From contig JABSSD010000119.1 of assembly GCA_013214575.1 (NCBI GenBank), positions 62,001 through 126,000 of the forward strand: a stretch of 64,000 bases of DNA. The letters are read 5' to 3'. The stretch comes from Paracoccaceae bacterium. Its GTDB lineage: Bacteria > Pseudomonadota > Alphaproteobacteria > Rhodobacterales > Rhodobacteraceae. Positions within the stretch are counted from its first letter, which is position 1, and every line of letters begins with the position of its first letter. Shown piece by piece: positions 38,237-46,911 of this stretch. The position numbers and the translations under genes were made by a program. The notes beneath the pieces were generated by a model. That model worked only from the letters and a program-made list of their open reading frames with translations. It ran no database searches and had not been told where the DNA came from.

Positions 38237-38839
38237 ATGAAACGCACCCTTGCCGCCCTGGCGCTGACCTCCGCATTTGCGGCTTTTGCCGTGCCAGCTA
38301 CCGCCCAATCCCAGGGCGACTGGACCTTCGGCGTCGGCGTCGCCAACGTCAATCCCAAGTCCGGCAATGGCACCCTGGCGGGTGGTACTGCCAGCATCGC
38401 CGACGACACTCAGCTGTCGCTCACCGTCGAGTATTTCATCCGCGATAACATTGGTATCGAACTGCTGGCCGCCACCCCGTTTGAGCATGACATCAACATC
38501 AGCGGATCTTTTGCCGGAACCACTCGGCAACTGCCGCCCACCCTGTCGGTCAATTACCACTTCCCGACCAAAGGCAAGATCAAACCCTTTGTTGGCGTTG
38601 GCCTGAACTATACCACCTTCTTTGAGGAAGCCTCGCCTTTGGGCGTCCTGGAACTGGACGACAGCTGGGGCTATGCGGTTCAGGTTGGTGCGGACTGGCA
38701 GATCTCGGACCGCGGCGCGCTGCGTCTGAATGTGCGCTACATCGACATTGAGAGCGACGTCACCCTGGACGGCGCCTCCATCGGCACCGCCGAGATCGAT
38801 CCGATTGTGGTTGGCCTTAGCTACGTGCACCGCTTCTGA
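38237..38839 (+). CDS. ompW: OmpW family outer membrane beta-barrel protein
   Basis: The 200-residue protein has a Sec signal peptide (MKRTLAALALTSAFAAFAVPATAQ, cut near 24), then beta-strands of an eight-stranded barrel with INISGSFAGTTRQLPPTLSV and FPTKGKIKPFVGVGLNYTTF. The final residue is Phe (HRF), as in most outer membrane proteins. The family forms narrow hydrophobic channels linked to stress and anaerobic growth; in E. coli ompW is FNR-regulated, which agrees with the FNR-type box upstream. It is oddly inserted in the leucine cluster on the opposite strand. A short G/C hairpin follows. Confidence 0.93.
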   Translation: MKRTLAALALTSAFAAFAVPATAQSQGDWTFGVGVANVNPKSGNGTLAGGTASIADDTQLSLTVEYFIRDNIGIELLAATPFEHDINISGSFAGTTRQLPPTLSVNYHFPTKGKIKPFVGVGLNYTTFFEEASPLGVLELDDSWGYAVQVGADWQISDRGALRLNVRYIDIESDVTLDGASIGTAEIDPIVVGLSYVHRF

Positions 38840-38858
38840 TCCTTTGATCCAATTCCGG

Positions 38859-38884
38859 ACGGCGGGCCCCAGGGCCTGCCGTTT
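38859..38884 (+). terminator. Probable terminator of ompW
   Basis: ACGGC...GCCGT with inner GGCC/GGCC pairing forms a stem (38859-38882) followed by TTT. Weak but in the right place. Confidence 0.5.
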
Positions 38885-38967
38885 GGATATGGGCCCTGCG
38901 GGATTTCCCCCGGTCACGCAGGCCCAGTGCCTTTCTTCTCCGGCTCAGCGCCCCGCCAAGCCGCCCT

Positions 38968-40131
38968 TCAGGTCATTGACCCCATCAGTTCACGACCGAT
39001 CAGCATCCGGCGAATTTCCGATGTCCCGGCGCCAATTTCCATCAGCTTGGCATCGCGGAAAATGCGGCCCACCGGATTGTCGGACAGATACCCTGCCCCG
39101 CCCAAAGACTGCACCGCCTGATGCGCCTGCACCATGGCCTGCTCAGAAGCATAGAGACAGCAGGCCGCCGCGTCCTGCCGGGTCACCGTGCCACGGTCGC
39201 AGGCCTTGGCAACTTCATAAACATAGGCACGCGCTGAATTCATCGCTGTATACATGTCTGCGATCTTGCCCTGCATCAGCTGGAACGAACCGATAGGCTG
39301 TCCAAACTGCTTGCGCTCGGCCAGATAGGGCATCACTTCATCCATGCAGGAGGCGATGATGCCGGTGCCGATCCCCGCCAGAACCACCCGTTCATAGTCC
39401 AGCCCCGACATCAGCACCGCAACGCCGCGACCCTCTTCGCCCAGCACGTTGTCAAACGGCACCTGGACGTCATCAAAGATCAGCTCGGCAGTATTGGAGC
39501 CGCGCATCCCCAGCTTGTCGAAATGCGGCGAGGTCGAAAACCCGGTCATTGCCTTTTCAACGATAAAGGCGGTGATGCCCTTTGAGCCCGCATCAGGGTC
39601 GGTCTTGGCATAGACCACCAGCGTGTCGGCCTCTGGGCCATTGGTGATCCAGTATTTATTGCCGTTCAGCCGATAGTGATCGTTGCGTTTTTCCGCCCGC
39701 AGGGTCATGGACACCACATCAGACCCGGCGCCGGCCTCAGACATTGCCAGGGCGCCAACGTGCTCGCCAGACACCAGACCCGGCAGGTATTTTGCCCGCT
39801 GCGCATCGCTGCCGTTCAGTTTGATCTGGTTGACGCAAAGGTTCGAATGCGCGCCATAAGACAGCGCCACCGAGGCACTGGCCCGGGCCAGTTCCTCGAC
39901 CACGATGGTATGCGCCAGATAGGACATGCCCGCGCCTCCAAATTCCTCGGGAACCGTGACCCCCAACAGCCCCAGATCCCCCATCTCTTTCCACAGCTCG
40001 GCAGGGAACTCATTGCTCTGGTCAATCTGCTGCGCCATCGGCTTGACCCGATCCTGCGCCCAGCGATGCACCATATCGCGCAGCGCGTTCACGTCGTCAC
40101 CTAGATCGAATTGCATACTTGCATTGAACAT
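38968..40131 (-). CDS. liuA: Isovaleryl-CoA dehydrogenase
   Basis: The 387-residue FAD acyl-CoA dehydrogenase oxidises isovaleryl-CoA to 3-methylcrotonyl-CoA in leucine breakdown, passing electrons to ETF. The catalytic base is in [11 protein letters not shown] (Glu247), at the position used by isovaleryl-CoA dehydrogenases (Glu254 in the human enzyme) and distinct from the position in most other acyl-CoA dehydrogenases. The family blocks [22 protein letters not shown], and the C-terminal [17 protein letters not shown] are present. It is the first gene of the liu cluster, oriented the same way as the synthetase but separated by ompW. The promoter/operator candidate is just upstream. Confidence 0.95.
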   Translation of the reverse strand: MFNASMQFDLGDDVNALRDMVHRWAQDRVKPMAQQIDQSNEFPAELWKEMGDLGLLGVTVPEEFGGAGMSYLAHTIVVEELARASASVALSYGAHSNLCVNQIKLNGSDAQRAKYLPGLVSGEHVGALAMSEAGAGSDVVSMTLRAEKRNDHYRLNGNKYWITNGPEADTLVVYAKTDPDAGSKGITAFIVEKAMTGFSTSPHFDKLGMRGSNTAELIFDDVQVPFDNVLGEEGRGVAVLMSGLDYERVVLAGIGTGIIASCMDEVMPYLAERKQFGQPIGSFQLMQGKIADMYTAMNSARAYVYEVAKACDRGTVTRQDAAACCLYASEQAMVQAHQAVQSLGGAGYLSDNPVGRIFRDAKLMEIGAGTSEIRRMLIGRELMGSMT

Positions 40132-40166
40132 TGCAGGCTCCCTCCCAAAGGTCGTCTCAAATTATC

Positions 40167-40180
40167 TGAACAGTCGTTCA
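40167..40180. promoter_or_regulatory. 14-bp palindromic operator candidate before liuA
   Basis: TGAAC-AGTC-GTTCA is a perfect palindrome, directly downstream of the -10 candidate at 40182-40187. A second GAACAG half-site lies at 40188-40193, 20 bp from the first. The pattern suggests a dimeric (TetR-like) repressor overlapping the start site. Confidence 0.5.
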
Positions 40181-40181
40181 T

Positions 40182-40210
40182 TTATTAGAACAGGGTTTGA
40201 TTCGCGTCAA
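40182..40210 (-). promoter_or_regulatory. Candidate sigma70 promoter of liuA
   Basis: Minus strand TTGACG (40205-40210) and TAATAA (40182-40187), spacer 17 bases, about 50 bp upstream of the liuA ATG. Confidence 0.5.
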
Positions 40211-40388
40211 CCGCAACACGCCGGGGTCTTATTCTAACCAAGGGTAATGGCCATTGATGGCTTAAAATACCCGGTATCTGGACATGCGCCTGCATCCAAA
40301 CAACCGCAGGGCTGTTTGGCTCAGGAGAGGACCCATGCCACCGCAGGGCCAGCCTGGGATTTCACCGGACCAAACCGGTGTTATGGTA

Positions 40389-41582
40389 TCACTTGCTCTG
40401 AAAGACGGCGCCGACCTCTGCCCGAATGATCCTGGCAATCAGCGCGCAATCCTGCAGGCTGAACGTCAGCGGCACCCGCATATCGACAATGCCGGCCAGG
40501 ATGCGGTCACTTTGCGGCAGGCTTTGCGGCTTGGCGTAGCGCCAACTGTCATAGCGCGAGGTAAAGGCAACCGGCTCGGCACCGCCGAACCATTTCAGCT
40601 CAACCCCGCGTTCGCCACAGCGGCGAATGACCGCCTGCAGCTTGTCGGCGGTCCAGTCGAGCAACAGAAACTGGATCGATGAGCCAACATAAGATTCTGC
40701 CTCGGGCCGCCTGATCAGCCGCAATCCCGGGGTGTCTTGCAGGCCTGCCTCAATACAGTTGTACCGCGCGTTCCAGCGCGTCACCTGAGTCTCCAGATCG
40801 CGCAGTTGTGGCCGCAAAATTGCGGCGCGCAGATTGTCCATCCGGCCAGAAATATTGGGGGTGTCATACTTGATGCGGTCAAACACCGATGGGTGCGGCG
40901 CTGCCAGATGGCGCTCAAACAGCATATAAGATCCGGATAGCATGATCGCCCGGGCGGCGACCTCCTCGTCGTTGGTGATTAGCAATCCGCCCTCGCCCGC
41001 GTTCACATGCTTGTAGGTCTGGCAGGAATAACAGCCAATCGCGCCGTGCCGCCCTGACGCAATGCCGTTCCATGCGGCCCCCATAGTGTGGGCGCAATCC
41101 TCGATCACGGTGATACCGGCGGCGTCACAGATCTGCATCAGCTGATCCATGTCACACAGATGACCGCGCATGTGGCTGAGCATCAGCACCCGCGCCTGAC
41201 CGGCCTTGGCGGCCAGATCATCCAGATCGATCACCAGATCCTCGGTGACATCGACAAACACCGGCTCAGCCCCAAGCGAGGCAATCGCGCCCGGCACCGG
41301 CGCCAGCGTAAAGGCATTGGTCAGCACCCGGTCGCCCGATTTTACGCCAACGGCGCGCAGGGCGGTGGCCAGCGCATAGCCGCCCGAGGCCACCGCAAGA
41401 CAGTATTTCGCCCCCAACTGGGCCGCAAATTCCTGCTCCAGCAGCGCCGCTTCGCCCAGCTCCCCCGGCTCAACATTATAGCGATGTAATCGCCCGTGAC
41501 GCAAAACCCCCAGTGCCGCTTCGATCGCGGCCTCCGACAGGGGCTCTTGCTGGGTGAAACTGCCTGAAAAAATCTCGTCCAT
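40389..41582 (-). CDS. DegT/DnrJ/EryC1/StrS-family aminotransferase (PLP)
   Basis: The 397-residue PLP enzyme has the Asp-containing EDCAH (161-165), a pyridoxal-lysine in YSCQTYKHVNAGEGG (Lys191) and the C-terminal arm. DegT-family enzymes transaminate nucleotide-linked or related sugar ketones or are homologues that act on other scaffolds. No sugar-synthesis genes are nearby, so substrate is open. It is flanked by liuA (same strand, 258 bp away) and gph. The start is ATG 41582. An orphan, and its active-site block is more similar to DegT than to aspartate aminotransferase-like enzymes. Confidence 0.82.
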   Translation of the reverse strand: MDEIFSGSFTQQEPLSEAAIEAALGVLRHGRLHRYNVEPGELGEAALLEQEFAAQLGAKYCLAVASGGYALATALRAVGVKSGDRVLTNAFTLAPVPGAIASLGAEPVFVDVTEDLVIDLDDLAAKAGQARVLMLSHMRGHLCDMDQLMQICDAAGITVIEDCAHTMGAAWNGIASGRHGAIGCYSCQTYKHVNAGEGGLLITNDEEVAARAIMLSGSYMLFERHLAAPHPSVFDRIKYDTPNISGRMDNLRAAILRPQLRDLETQVTRWNARYNCIEAGLQDTPGLRLIRRPEAESYVGSSIQFLLLDWTADKLQAVIRRCGERGVELKWFGGAEPVAFTSRYDSWRYAKPQSLPQSDRILAGIVDMRVPLTFSLQDCALIARIIRAEVGAVFQSK

Positions 41583-41660
41583 TCAGCGTTTTTGGGCTTC
41601 CGTTGGGCGATCGTCAAGGGGTTGCGTCGCCGAATGCATCACAACCCAACCGGTAAACCC

Positions 41661-42323
41661 TCAGCCGATCAGTCGCGCCACCAGATCCGGCAGATCCTCA
41701 TAGCGGTGCAGCAATGCCTCCGGCTTGAGCGCCGCCATTTGATCACCGGCGGGACCGAAGGTCACCAATATTGACGGCACTCCGGCGGCGGCAGAGGTGT
41801 CGCGATCGGTGTCACTGTCGCCAATCAGAATTGTCTTTGCCGGATCTCCACCGGCCCGGCGTGCGGCCTCGAACAACGGTGCGGGATCGGGCTTTCGCAC
41901 CGGCAATGTATCCGCCCCCACCAGTGAGGCAAAGGCATCCCGCACCCCAAGCGACCACATCAGCTGCTCGGCCAAAGCTTCGGGTTTATTGGTACAAATG
42001 CCGACGCCGTATCCGGCCAGCTTCAGGGCCTCGACCGCCTCCATGGCACCGGGATAGAGATACGTGTGGTGGTCGATGGCATCGCGGTAAGCCTCAACCA
42101 GCACCGGAAAATAGTCCTCGACCTTCTGCGCTTCATAGACACCTGCCCGCTTCAACCCGGCTGTCAGCATCATCCGGGCACCGCGCAACGCGGTGGCGGC
42201 ATCCTCCTGCTGGTTCAGCAGATCGCCCAGCCCCATCTGGCGAAAACAGCTGTTGGCCGCAGCCAGCAAATCACCCGAGGTATCCGCCAGGGTTCCGTCC
42301 AGATCAAAAATCACCGTTCGCAT
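41661..42323 (-). CDS. gph: Phosphoglycolate phosphatase-like HAD hydrolase
   Basis: The 220-residue HAD phosphatase dephosphorylates 2-phosphoglycolate, generated from DNA repair or RuBisCO oxygenation, or a similar phosphate. Motif I is FDLDGTLAD with nucleophile D7 and acid D9, motif II includes GICTNKPEAL, motif III is Lys in VRKPDPAPLFEA, and motif IV is IGDSDTDRDTSAAAG. The ATG at 42323 is used; the longer frame is rejected because it lacks a motif. Divergent from glmU. HAD enzymes have broad specificity, so the exact substrate is probable rather than certain. Confidence 0.86.
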   Translation of the reverse strand: MRTVIFDLDGTLADTSGDLLAAANSCFRQMGLGDLLNQQEDAATALRGARMMLTAGLKRAGVYEAQKVEDYFPVLVEAYRDAIDHHTYLYPGAMEAVEALKLAGYGVGICTNKPEALAEQLMWSLGVRDAFASLVGADTLPVRKPDPAPLFEAARRAGGDPAKTILIGDSDTDRDTSAAAGVPSILVTFGPAGDQMAALKPEALLHRYEDLPDLVARLIG

Positions 42324-42453
42324 TTTCGTCCCTCTCGGCGTAATTTCGCCATATGTTGTTGCAATCCGCAATCTTGTTTGATGCGGAGATGGCTTGCACC
42401 GCGCCCCCCAGCAGATAAAACGGGTTAAACAAGAAAACAAAGAGAAAAGCCAC

Positions 42454-43809
42454 ATGAGCACTGCCCTGATCATCCTGGCCGCAGGCAAAGGCACTCGGAT
42501 GAACTCTGATCTGCCCAAAGTCCTGCATCCAATTGCCCAAGCCCCGATGCTGGCCCATGCCATGCATGCTGGTCGAGCGCTGGACCCGGACCAGACGATT
42601 GTCGTCGCCGGTCACGCCGCCGAGGCCGTCACCGCAGCCGTGGCCGAGATCGACGAAACCGCGCAGGTGGTCCTGCAGACCGAACAGCTGGGCACCGCTC
42701 ATGCGGTGGATCAGGCCCGCGCGGCGCTGGGGGATTTTGACGGCGATGTGGTGGTGCTCTATGGCGACACCCCCTTTGTGCAGCCCGACACGCTTGAGCG
42801 TATGATCAAAGCCCGCGCCAGTGCGGATCTGGTGATTCTCGGCTTTCAGGCCGCCGACCCGGGTCGCTATGGCCGTCTGGTGATGGCCGGTGACACGCTG
42901 GAACGCATTGTTGAGTACAAGGACGCCAATGAGGTCGAACGCGCCATTTCATTCTGCAACTCGGGCCTCATCGCCTGCAACGCCAAGCTGCTGTTTGAGC
43001 TGATCGCCAAGGTCGGCAATGAAAACGCCTCGGGCGAATATTACCTTACGGATGTGGTTGAACTGGCCCGCAGCCAGGGCTGCAGTGTCACTGCCGTGGC
43101 CTGTGACGAGGCCGAAACTCTGGGCGTCAATTCGCGCGCTGATCTGGCCCGTGCCGATGCGGTATTCCAGTCCCGTGCGCGGGCTGAACTGCTGGATCTG
43201 GGCGTCACCCTGATGGCCCCGGAAACCGTCTACCTGTCGCTGGACACCTTCATTGGCCGCGACGCTGTGATCGAACCCAATGTGGTGTTTGGCCCCGGAG
43301 TGACGGTGGAAAGCGGCGCCTTGATCCGGGCCTTTTCACATCTCGAAGGCTGCCACGTCAGCCGCGGTGCCAAGATCGGCCCCTATGCCCGGTTGCGCCC
43401 CGGCGCGGAACTGGCCGAGAACACCCATGTGGGCAACTTTGTCGAAATCAAGAACGCCGAGATCTCTGAGGGCGCCAAGATCAACCACCTCAGCTATATC
43501 GGCGACGCCTCGGTTGGCAAACGGACCAACATCGGCGCAGGCACCATCACCTGCAACTACGACGGCGTGATGAAGCATCACACCGAGATCGGCGCCGATG
43601 CCTTTATCGGCTCCAACACCCTGCTGGTCGCCCCGGTCAAAGTGGGCGACGAGGCGATGACGGCAACCGGCGCGGTTATCACCAAAGATGTCGAGGACGG
43701 TGCGCTGGCGATTGCCCGCACGCCGCAGGTCAACAAACCCGGTCGGGCGCAAAAACTGATGGATCTGCTGCGCGCCAAAAAGGCCCGCCGCGATGGAGGA
43801 GACGCCTGA
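42454..43809 (+). CDS. glmU: Bifunctional N-acetylglucosamine-1-phosphate uridyltransferase / glucosamine-1-phosphate acetyltransferase
   Basis: The 451-residue enzyme makes UDP-GlcNAc for peptidoglycan and LPS. The N-terminal nucleotidyltransferase half starts LAAGKGTRMNSDLPKVLHPI and has GDTPFVQPDTL; the C-terminal half is a left-handed parallel beta helix with hexapeptide repeats (FGPGVTVESGALIRAFSHLEG to IGSNTLLVAPVKVGDEAM). Start is the ATG at 42454 and not the upstream one in the same frame. It overlaps glmS (TGATG), so both are translationally coupled. Confidence 0.97.
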   Translation: MSTALIILAAGKGTRMNSDLPKVLHPIAQAPMLAHAMHAGRALDPDQTIVVAGHAAEAVTAAVAEIDETAQVVLQTEQLGTAHAVDQARAALGDFDGDVVVLYGDTPFVQPDTLERMIKARASADLVILGFQAADPGRYGRLVMAGDTLERIVEYKDANEVERAISFCNSGLIACNAKLLFELIAKVGNENASGEYYLTDVVELARSQGCSVTAVACDEAETLGVNSRADLARADAVFQSRARAELLDLGVTLMAPETVYLSLDTFIGRDAVIEPNVVFGPGVTVESGALIRAFSHLEGCHVSRGAKIGPYARLRPGAELAENTHVGNFVEIKNAEISEGAKINHLSYIGDASVGKRTNIGAGTITCNYDGVMKHHTEIGADAFIGSNTLLVAPVKVGDEAMTATGAVITKDVEDGALAIARTPQVNKPGRAQKLMDLLRAKKARRDGGDA

Positions 43810-45632
43810 TGTGTGGAATTGTCGGAATACTGGGCCATCACGAGGCGGCACCCATTCTGGTCGAGGCCCTGAAGCGGTTGGAATACCGTGGCTATGACAG
43901 CGCCGGAATCGCCACTGTTTCAGGCGGCAAACTGGATCGCCGACGCGCCGTAGGCAAGCTGGTGAACCTCTCGGATCTGCTGGTGCACGAGCCGCTGTCG
44001 GGAAAATCCGGCATTGGCCATACCCGCTGGGCCACCCACGGCGCCCCGACCATTGCCAATGCGCACCCGCACCGGGCGGGCTCGGTGGCGGTGGTTCACA
44101 ATGGTATCATCGAGAACTACCGCAGCATTCGCGCCGAGCTGTCTGAATATGGCATGGAATTTCAAACCGAGACCGACACCGAAACCGTGGCCCTGATGAC
44201 CGAGCGATATCTGCGCGATGGGCTCTCCCCGGTGGCGGCCGCCAACAAAACCCTCGACCAACTCGAAGGGGCCTTTGCACTGGCGTTTCTGTTTGACGGC
44301 GAGGAAGACCTGATAGTCGCCGCCCGCAAGGGATCGCCTCTGGCCATTGGCCATGGTGACGGCGAGATGTTTGTGGGCAGCGACGCCATTGCTCTGGCGC
44401 CGATGACCGACCGCATCAGCTATCTTGACGAAGGCGACCGCGCGGTGCTGACCCGCAGCAGCCTGGAAATCCGCGACGCCAATGGCGCTTTGGTCGATCG
44501 CGCCATCAAGACCATCCAGATCGACAGCGCCCAGGTGGACAAGGGCGGCCACAAACATTTCATGGCCAAGGAAATCGCCGAGCAACCGCATGTGATTGCC
44601 GAGGCCATCCGCCACTATCTGCCGGTCGGTGAAGACGCCGTGCATCTGCCCGATGGTGGCATTGATTTCTCAGGCGTTGAACGGCTGACACTGGTGGCCT
44701 GCGGCACCGCCTATTATGCCTGCCTGACCGCCAAATACTGGTTCGAGAAAATCGCCCGCATTCCGGTCGAGGTCGATGTCGCCTCAGAATTCCGCTACCG
44801 CGAACCGCCGATCCCCGGCAACACGGTGGCCCTGTTTGTGTCGCAATCCGGCGAAACCGCCGACACCCTGGCGGCGCTGCGCTATTGCGTTGGCAAGGCC
44901 GACAAGATCCTGTCGGTGGTCAATGTCGCCGAAAGCTCGATCGCGCGGGAAAGCGATCTGGCACTGCCAATCCACGCCGGTGTCGAAATCGGTGTGGCCT
45001 CGACCAAGGCCTTTACCTGCCAGCTCTCGGTCCTGCTGATGCTGGCGCTCAAGGCGGCTACCGATCGCGGGGTGATTACCGCCGAAGATCTGGAGGCCAA
45101 TATCACCGCATTGCGCAGCCTGCCCAATGTGCTGGCCGCCGCGCTGGAGCAGGACGACACCATCCGCCAGGCGGCGCAAAAACTGAGCGAATCGCGCGAT
45201 GTCCTGTTCCTGGGTCGTGGGCTGATGTTCCCATTGGCACTGGAAGGCGCGCTGAAACTCAAAGAGATCAGCTATATCCATGCCGAAGCCTATGCCTCGG
45301 GCGAGCTGAAGCACGGCCCCATCGCCCTGATCGACAAACATATGCCGGTGGTGGTCATGGCGCCACGTGACGCATTATTCGACAAATCAGTGTCAAATAT
45401 GCAGGAAGTCATGGCCCGCAAAGGCAAAGTTATACTGGTGTCAAATGCGGATGGCATCGCCGAGGCCAGCGACGGTGTTGCCTCTTGCATCCAGATGCCT
45501 GACATCCACGACAACCTGTCGCCGATCCTTTATGCGATCCCGGCGCAATTATTGGCCTATCACACAGCCGTCGCCAAGGGTACTGATGTAGACCAACCCC
45601 GTAACCTGGCCAAATCGGTGACAGTAGAATGA
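43809..45632 (+). CDS. glmS: Glutamine--fructose-6-phosphate aminotransferase
   Basis: The 607-residue enzyme makes glucosamine-6-phosphate from fructose-6-phosphate and glutamine, the first step to UDP-GlcNAc. N-terminal Cys nucleophile after Met (MCGIVGILG), glutaminase motif GHTRWATHGAPTIANAHPH, SIS isomerase domains with VSQSGETADTLAAL and EGALKLKEISYIHAEAYASGELKHGPIALI, and C-terminal NLAKSVTVE. Length typical. No glmS ribozyme is expected or seen. Overlaps glmU and an ALP-family gene by four bases each. Confidence 0.98.
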   Translation: MCGIVGILGHHEAAPILVEALKRLEYRGYDSAGIATVSGGKLDRRRAVGKLVNLSDLLVHEPLSGKSGIGHTRWATHGAPTIANAHPHRAGSVAVVHNGIIENYRSIRAELSEYGMEFQTETDTETVALMTERYLRDGLSPVAAANKTLDQLEGAFALAFLFDGEEDLIVAARKGSPLAIGHGDGEMFVGSDAIALAPMTDRISYLDEGDRAVLTRSSLEIRDANGALVDRAIKTIQIDSAQVDKGGHKHFMAKEIAEQPHVIAEAIRHYLPVGEDAVHLPDGGIDFSGVERLTLVACGTAYYACLTAKYWFEKIARIPVEVDVASEFRYREPPIPGNTVALFVSQSGETADTLAALRYCVGKADKILSVVNVAESSIARESDLALPIHAGVEIGVASTKAFTCQLSVLLMLALKAATDRGVITAEDLEANITALRSLPNVLAAALEQDDTIRQAAQKLSESRDVLFLGRGLMFPLALEGALKLKEISYIHAEAYASGELKHGPIALIDKHMPVVVMAPRDALFDKSVSNMQEVMARKGKVILVSNADGIAEASDGVASCIQMPDIHDNLSPILYAIPAQLLAYHTAVAKGTDVDQPRNLAKSVTVE

Positions 45633-46312
45633 GCGACATACACTACCTATTCCTCGAACAGTTGCGCGCATTGCGCGACCCCAAGCGCGCGCTTGGCATG
45701 GCCAGCTATCACAAGATCAAGCGTGAATATCTGGGCCTGACCAATCCACAGGTCACCGACCTGACCACGGCCTGGCGCCAGGAGTTGACCATCGACAAGC
45801 GCGTCGCCGTGGCCCGTGGCCTGTGGCAGACCGATATCTACGAGGCTCGGCTGGCGGCCACCAAACTACTGACTCAGGCGCGGATCCAACCCGATGATGC
45901 GGTCTGGCAGCTGCTGCAAAGCTGGGTGCCCGGGTTTGACAGCTGGGCGCTGGCCGATCACGCCTGCGCGGCGATCCAAAAGCGGTTGATTGCAGATCCA
46001 ACCCGGCTGGACGCGGTCGAGGCCTGGACCACATCCGAAAACCTGTGGACCCGGCGCGCCGCCTTGGTCGCCACCCTGCCCTGGACCAAACAGAACAACC
46101 CAAAACCCGAAGAGCTAGAGTGCCGCGATCGCATTCTGGGCTGGGCCGCCACCTATGCGACGGACCAGAAATGGTTCATCCAGAAATCGGTGGCCTGGTG
46201 GCTGCGCGACCTCTCCAAACATGATCCGAAGCGGGTGCAGGATTTCCTGGCCGAGCATGGCGATCACCTGAAAAATTTCGCCCGCAAGGAAGCTTCTAAG
46301 TATCTGAAGTAA
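45629..46312 (+). CDS. DNA alkylation repair protein, AlkD-like
   Basis: The 227-residue all-helical HEAT-repeat protein (MASYHKIKREYLGL, VAVARGLWQTDIYEARLAATKLL, DWALADHAC-like DSWALADHACAAIQ, TTSENLWTRRAALVAT, QKSVAWWLRDLSK) is typical of the AlkD branch of ALP glycosylases that excise N3/N7-alkyl purines. The conserved Trp and Arg of the catalytic groove appear in RRAALV and WWLRDLSK. It overlaps glmS by four bases (ATGA), so it is translated with the amino-sugar genes. The second ALP protein in the window (2338-3456) is the longer AlkC type. Confidence 0.88.
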   Translation: MSDIHYLFLEQLRALRDPKRALGMASYHKIKREYLGLTNPQVTDLTTAWRQELTIDKRVAVARGLWQTDIYEARLAATKLLTQARIQPDDAVWQLLQSWVPGFDSWALADHACAAIQKRLIADPTRLDAVEAWTTSENLWTRRAALVATLPWTKQNNPKPEELECRDRILGWAATYATDQKWFIQKSVAWWLRDLSKHDPKRVQDFLAEHGDHLKNFARKEASKYLK

Positions 46313-46336
46313 CCGACGTCTCTTAGAGATTTAAAC

Positions 46337-46371
46337 CAATGCGCCCATTCGCCCCTTGGCTGGGCGCATTG
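46337..46371. terminator. Hairpin between the convergent AlkD-like and lipoprotein genes
   Basis: A perfect 11-bp stem CAATGCGCCCA/TGGGCGCATTG with a 13-nt loop; no convincing T-tract in either direction. Confidence 0.55.
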
Positions 46372-46403
46372 AAAACCGACCCTCTCCCCAGCGGCATTGC
46401 CCG

Positions 46404-46820
46404 CTAGGGCGCCGCCGAGACCATCAGCTCGACCAGTTCGGTCAACGGCGCGCCAAGGTTGCGCATGGCCTCAATCGACAACCGGCTGCCTGCGCTTGCC
46501 TCGCCTGCGATCGGCCGCAGTGTCAAAGCAACCTCGGCCCCGGTTGCACTGCGCACAAGCGCCCGCTGTTCGACCGCCACCAAGGGCGTCTCCATCCACA
46601 ATCCGGGCACGGTGGGATCTCCCAACCCTGCAATGGTGCTGGCAGTCCCGGAAAACGCGGCAGCGCGATCCCCCTGTGGCGTTGCGGACAGGTCATCCAA
46701 AGGCGCAGTCTCCACCGCTACGGGCGCAGATAAAACCGGATCAACAGCCTCTGACCCGGGGGGAATCAGATTACAGGCCGACAACAAGACAGAGGTGAGC
46801 AAGATAAGGGGAATTCGCAT
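46404..46820 (-). CDS. Small lipoprotein of unknown function
   Basis: The 138-residue protein has a lipoprotein signal [22 protein letters not shown] with lipobox LSAC (Cys16). The mature part (residues 30-138) is Ala/Thr rich with [40 protein letters not shown] and a [21 protein letters not shown] end. No known domain is clear. Short proteins of this kind in roseobacters are often labelled by unrelated names; I give none. Divergent from moaA with a 92-bp gap. Confidence 0.72.
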   Translation of the reverse strand: MRIPLILLTSVLLSACNLIPPGSEAVDPVLSAPVAVETAPLDDLSATPQGDRAAAFSGTASTIAGLGDPTVPGLWMETPLVAVEQRALVRSATGAEVALTLRPIAGEASAGSRLSIEAMRNLGAPLTELVELMVSAAP

Positions 46821-46911
46821 AGCCGGACTCTATCCTCTCAAATCACGGTTTGCCAACCACTTCACCCACAATTGCCTTGCCGCAGGCCAAACCCCGCCTT
46901 ACCTAGGATCT

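Noticed and set aside
43809..43829. glmS ribozyme or riboswitch before glmS
   Set aside because: glmS starts inside the stop of glmU, leaving no leader; such ribozymes belong mainly to Firmicutes.
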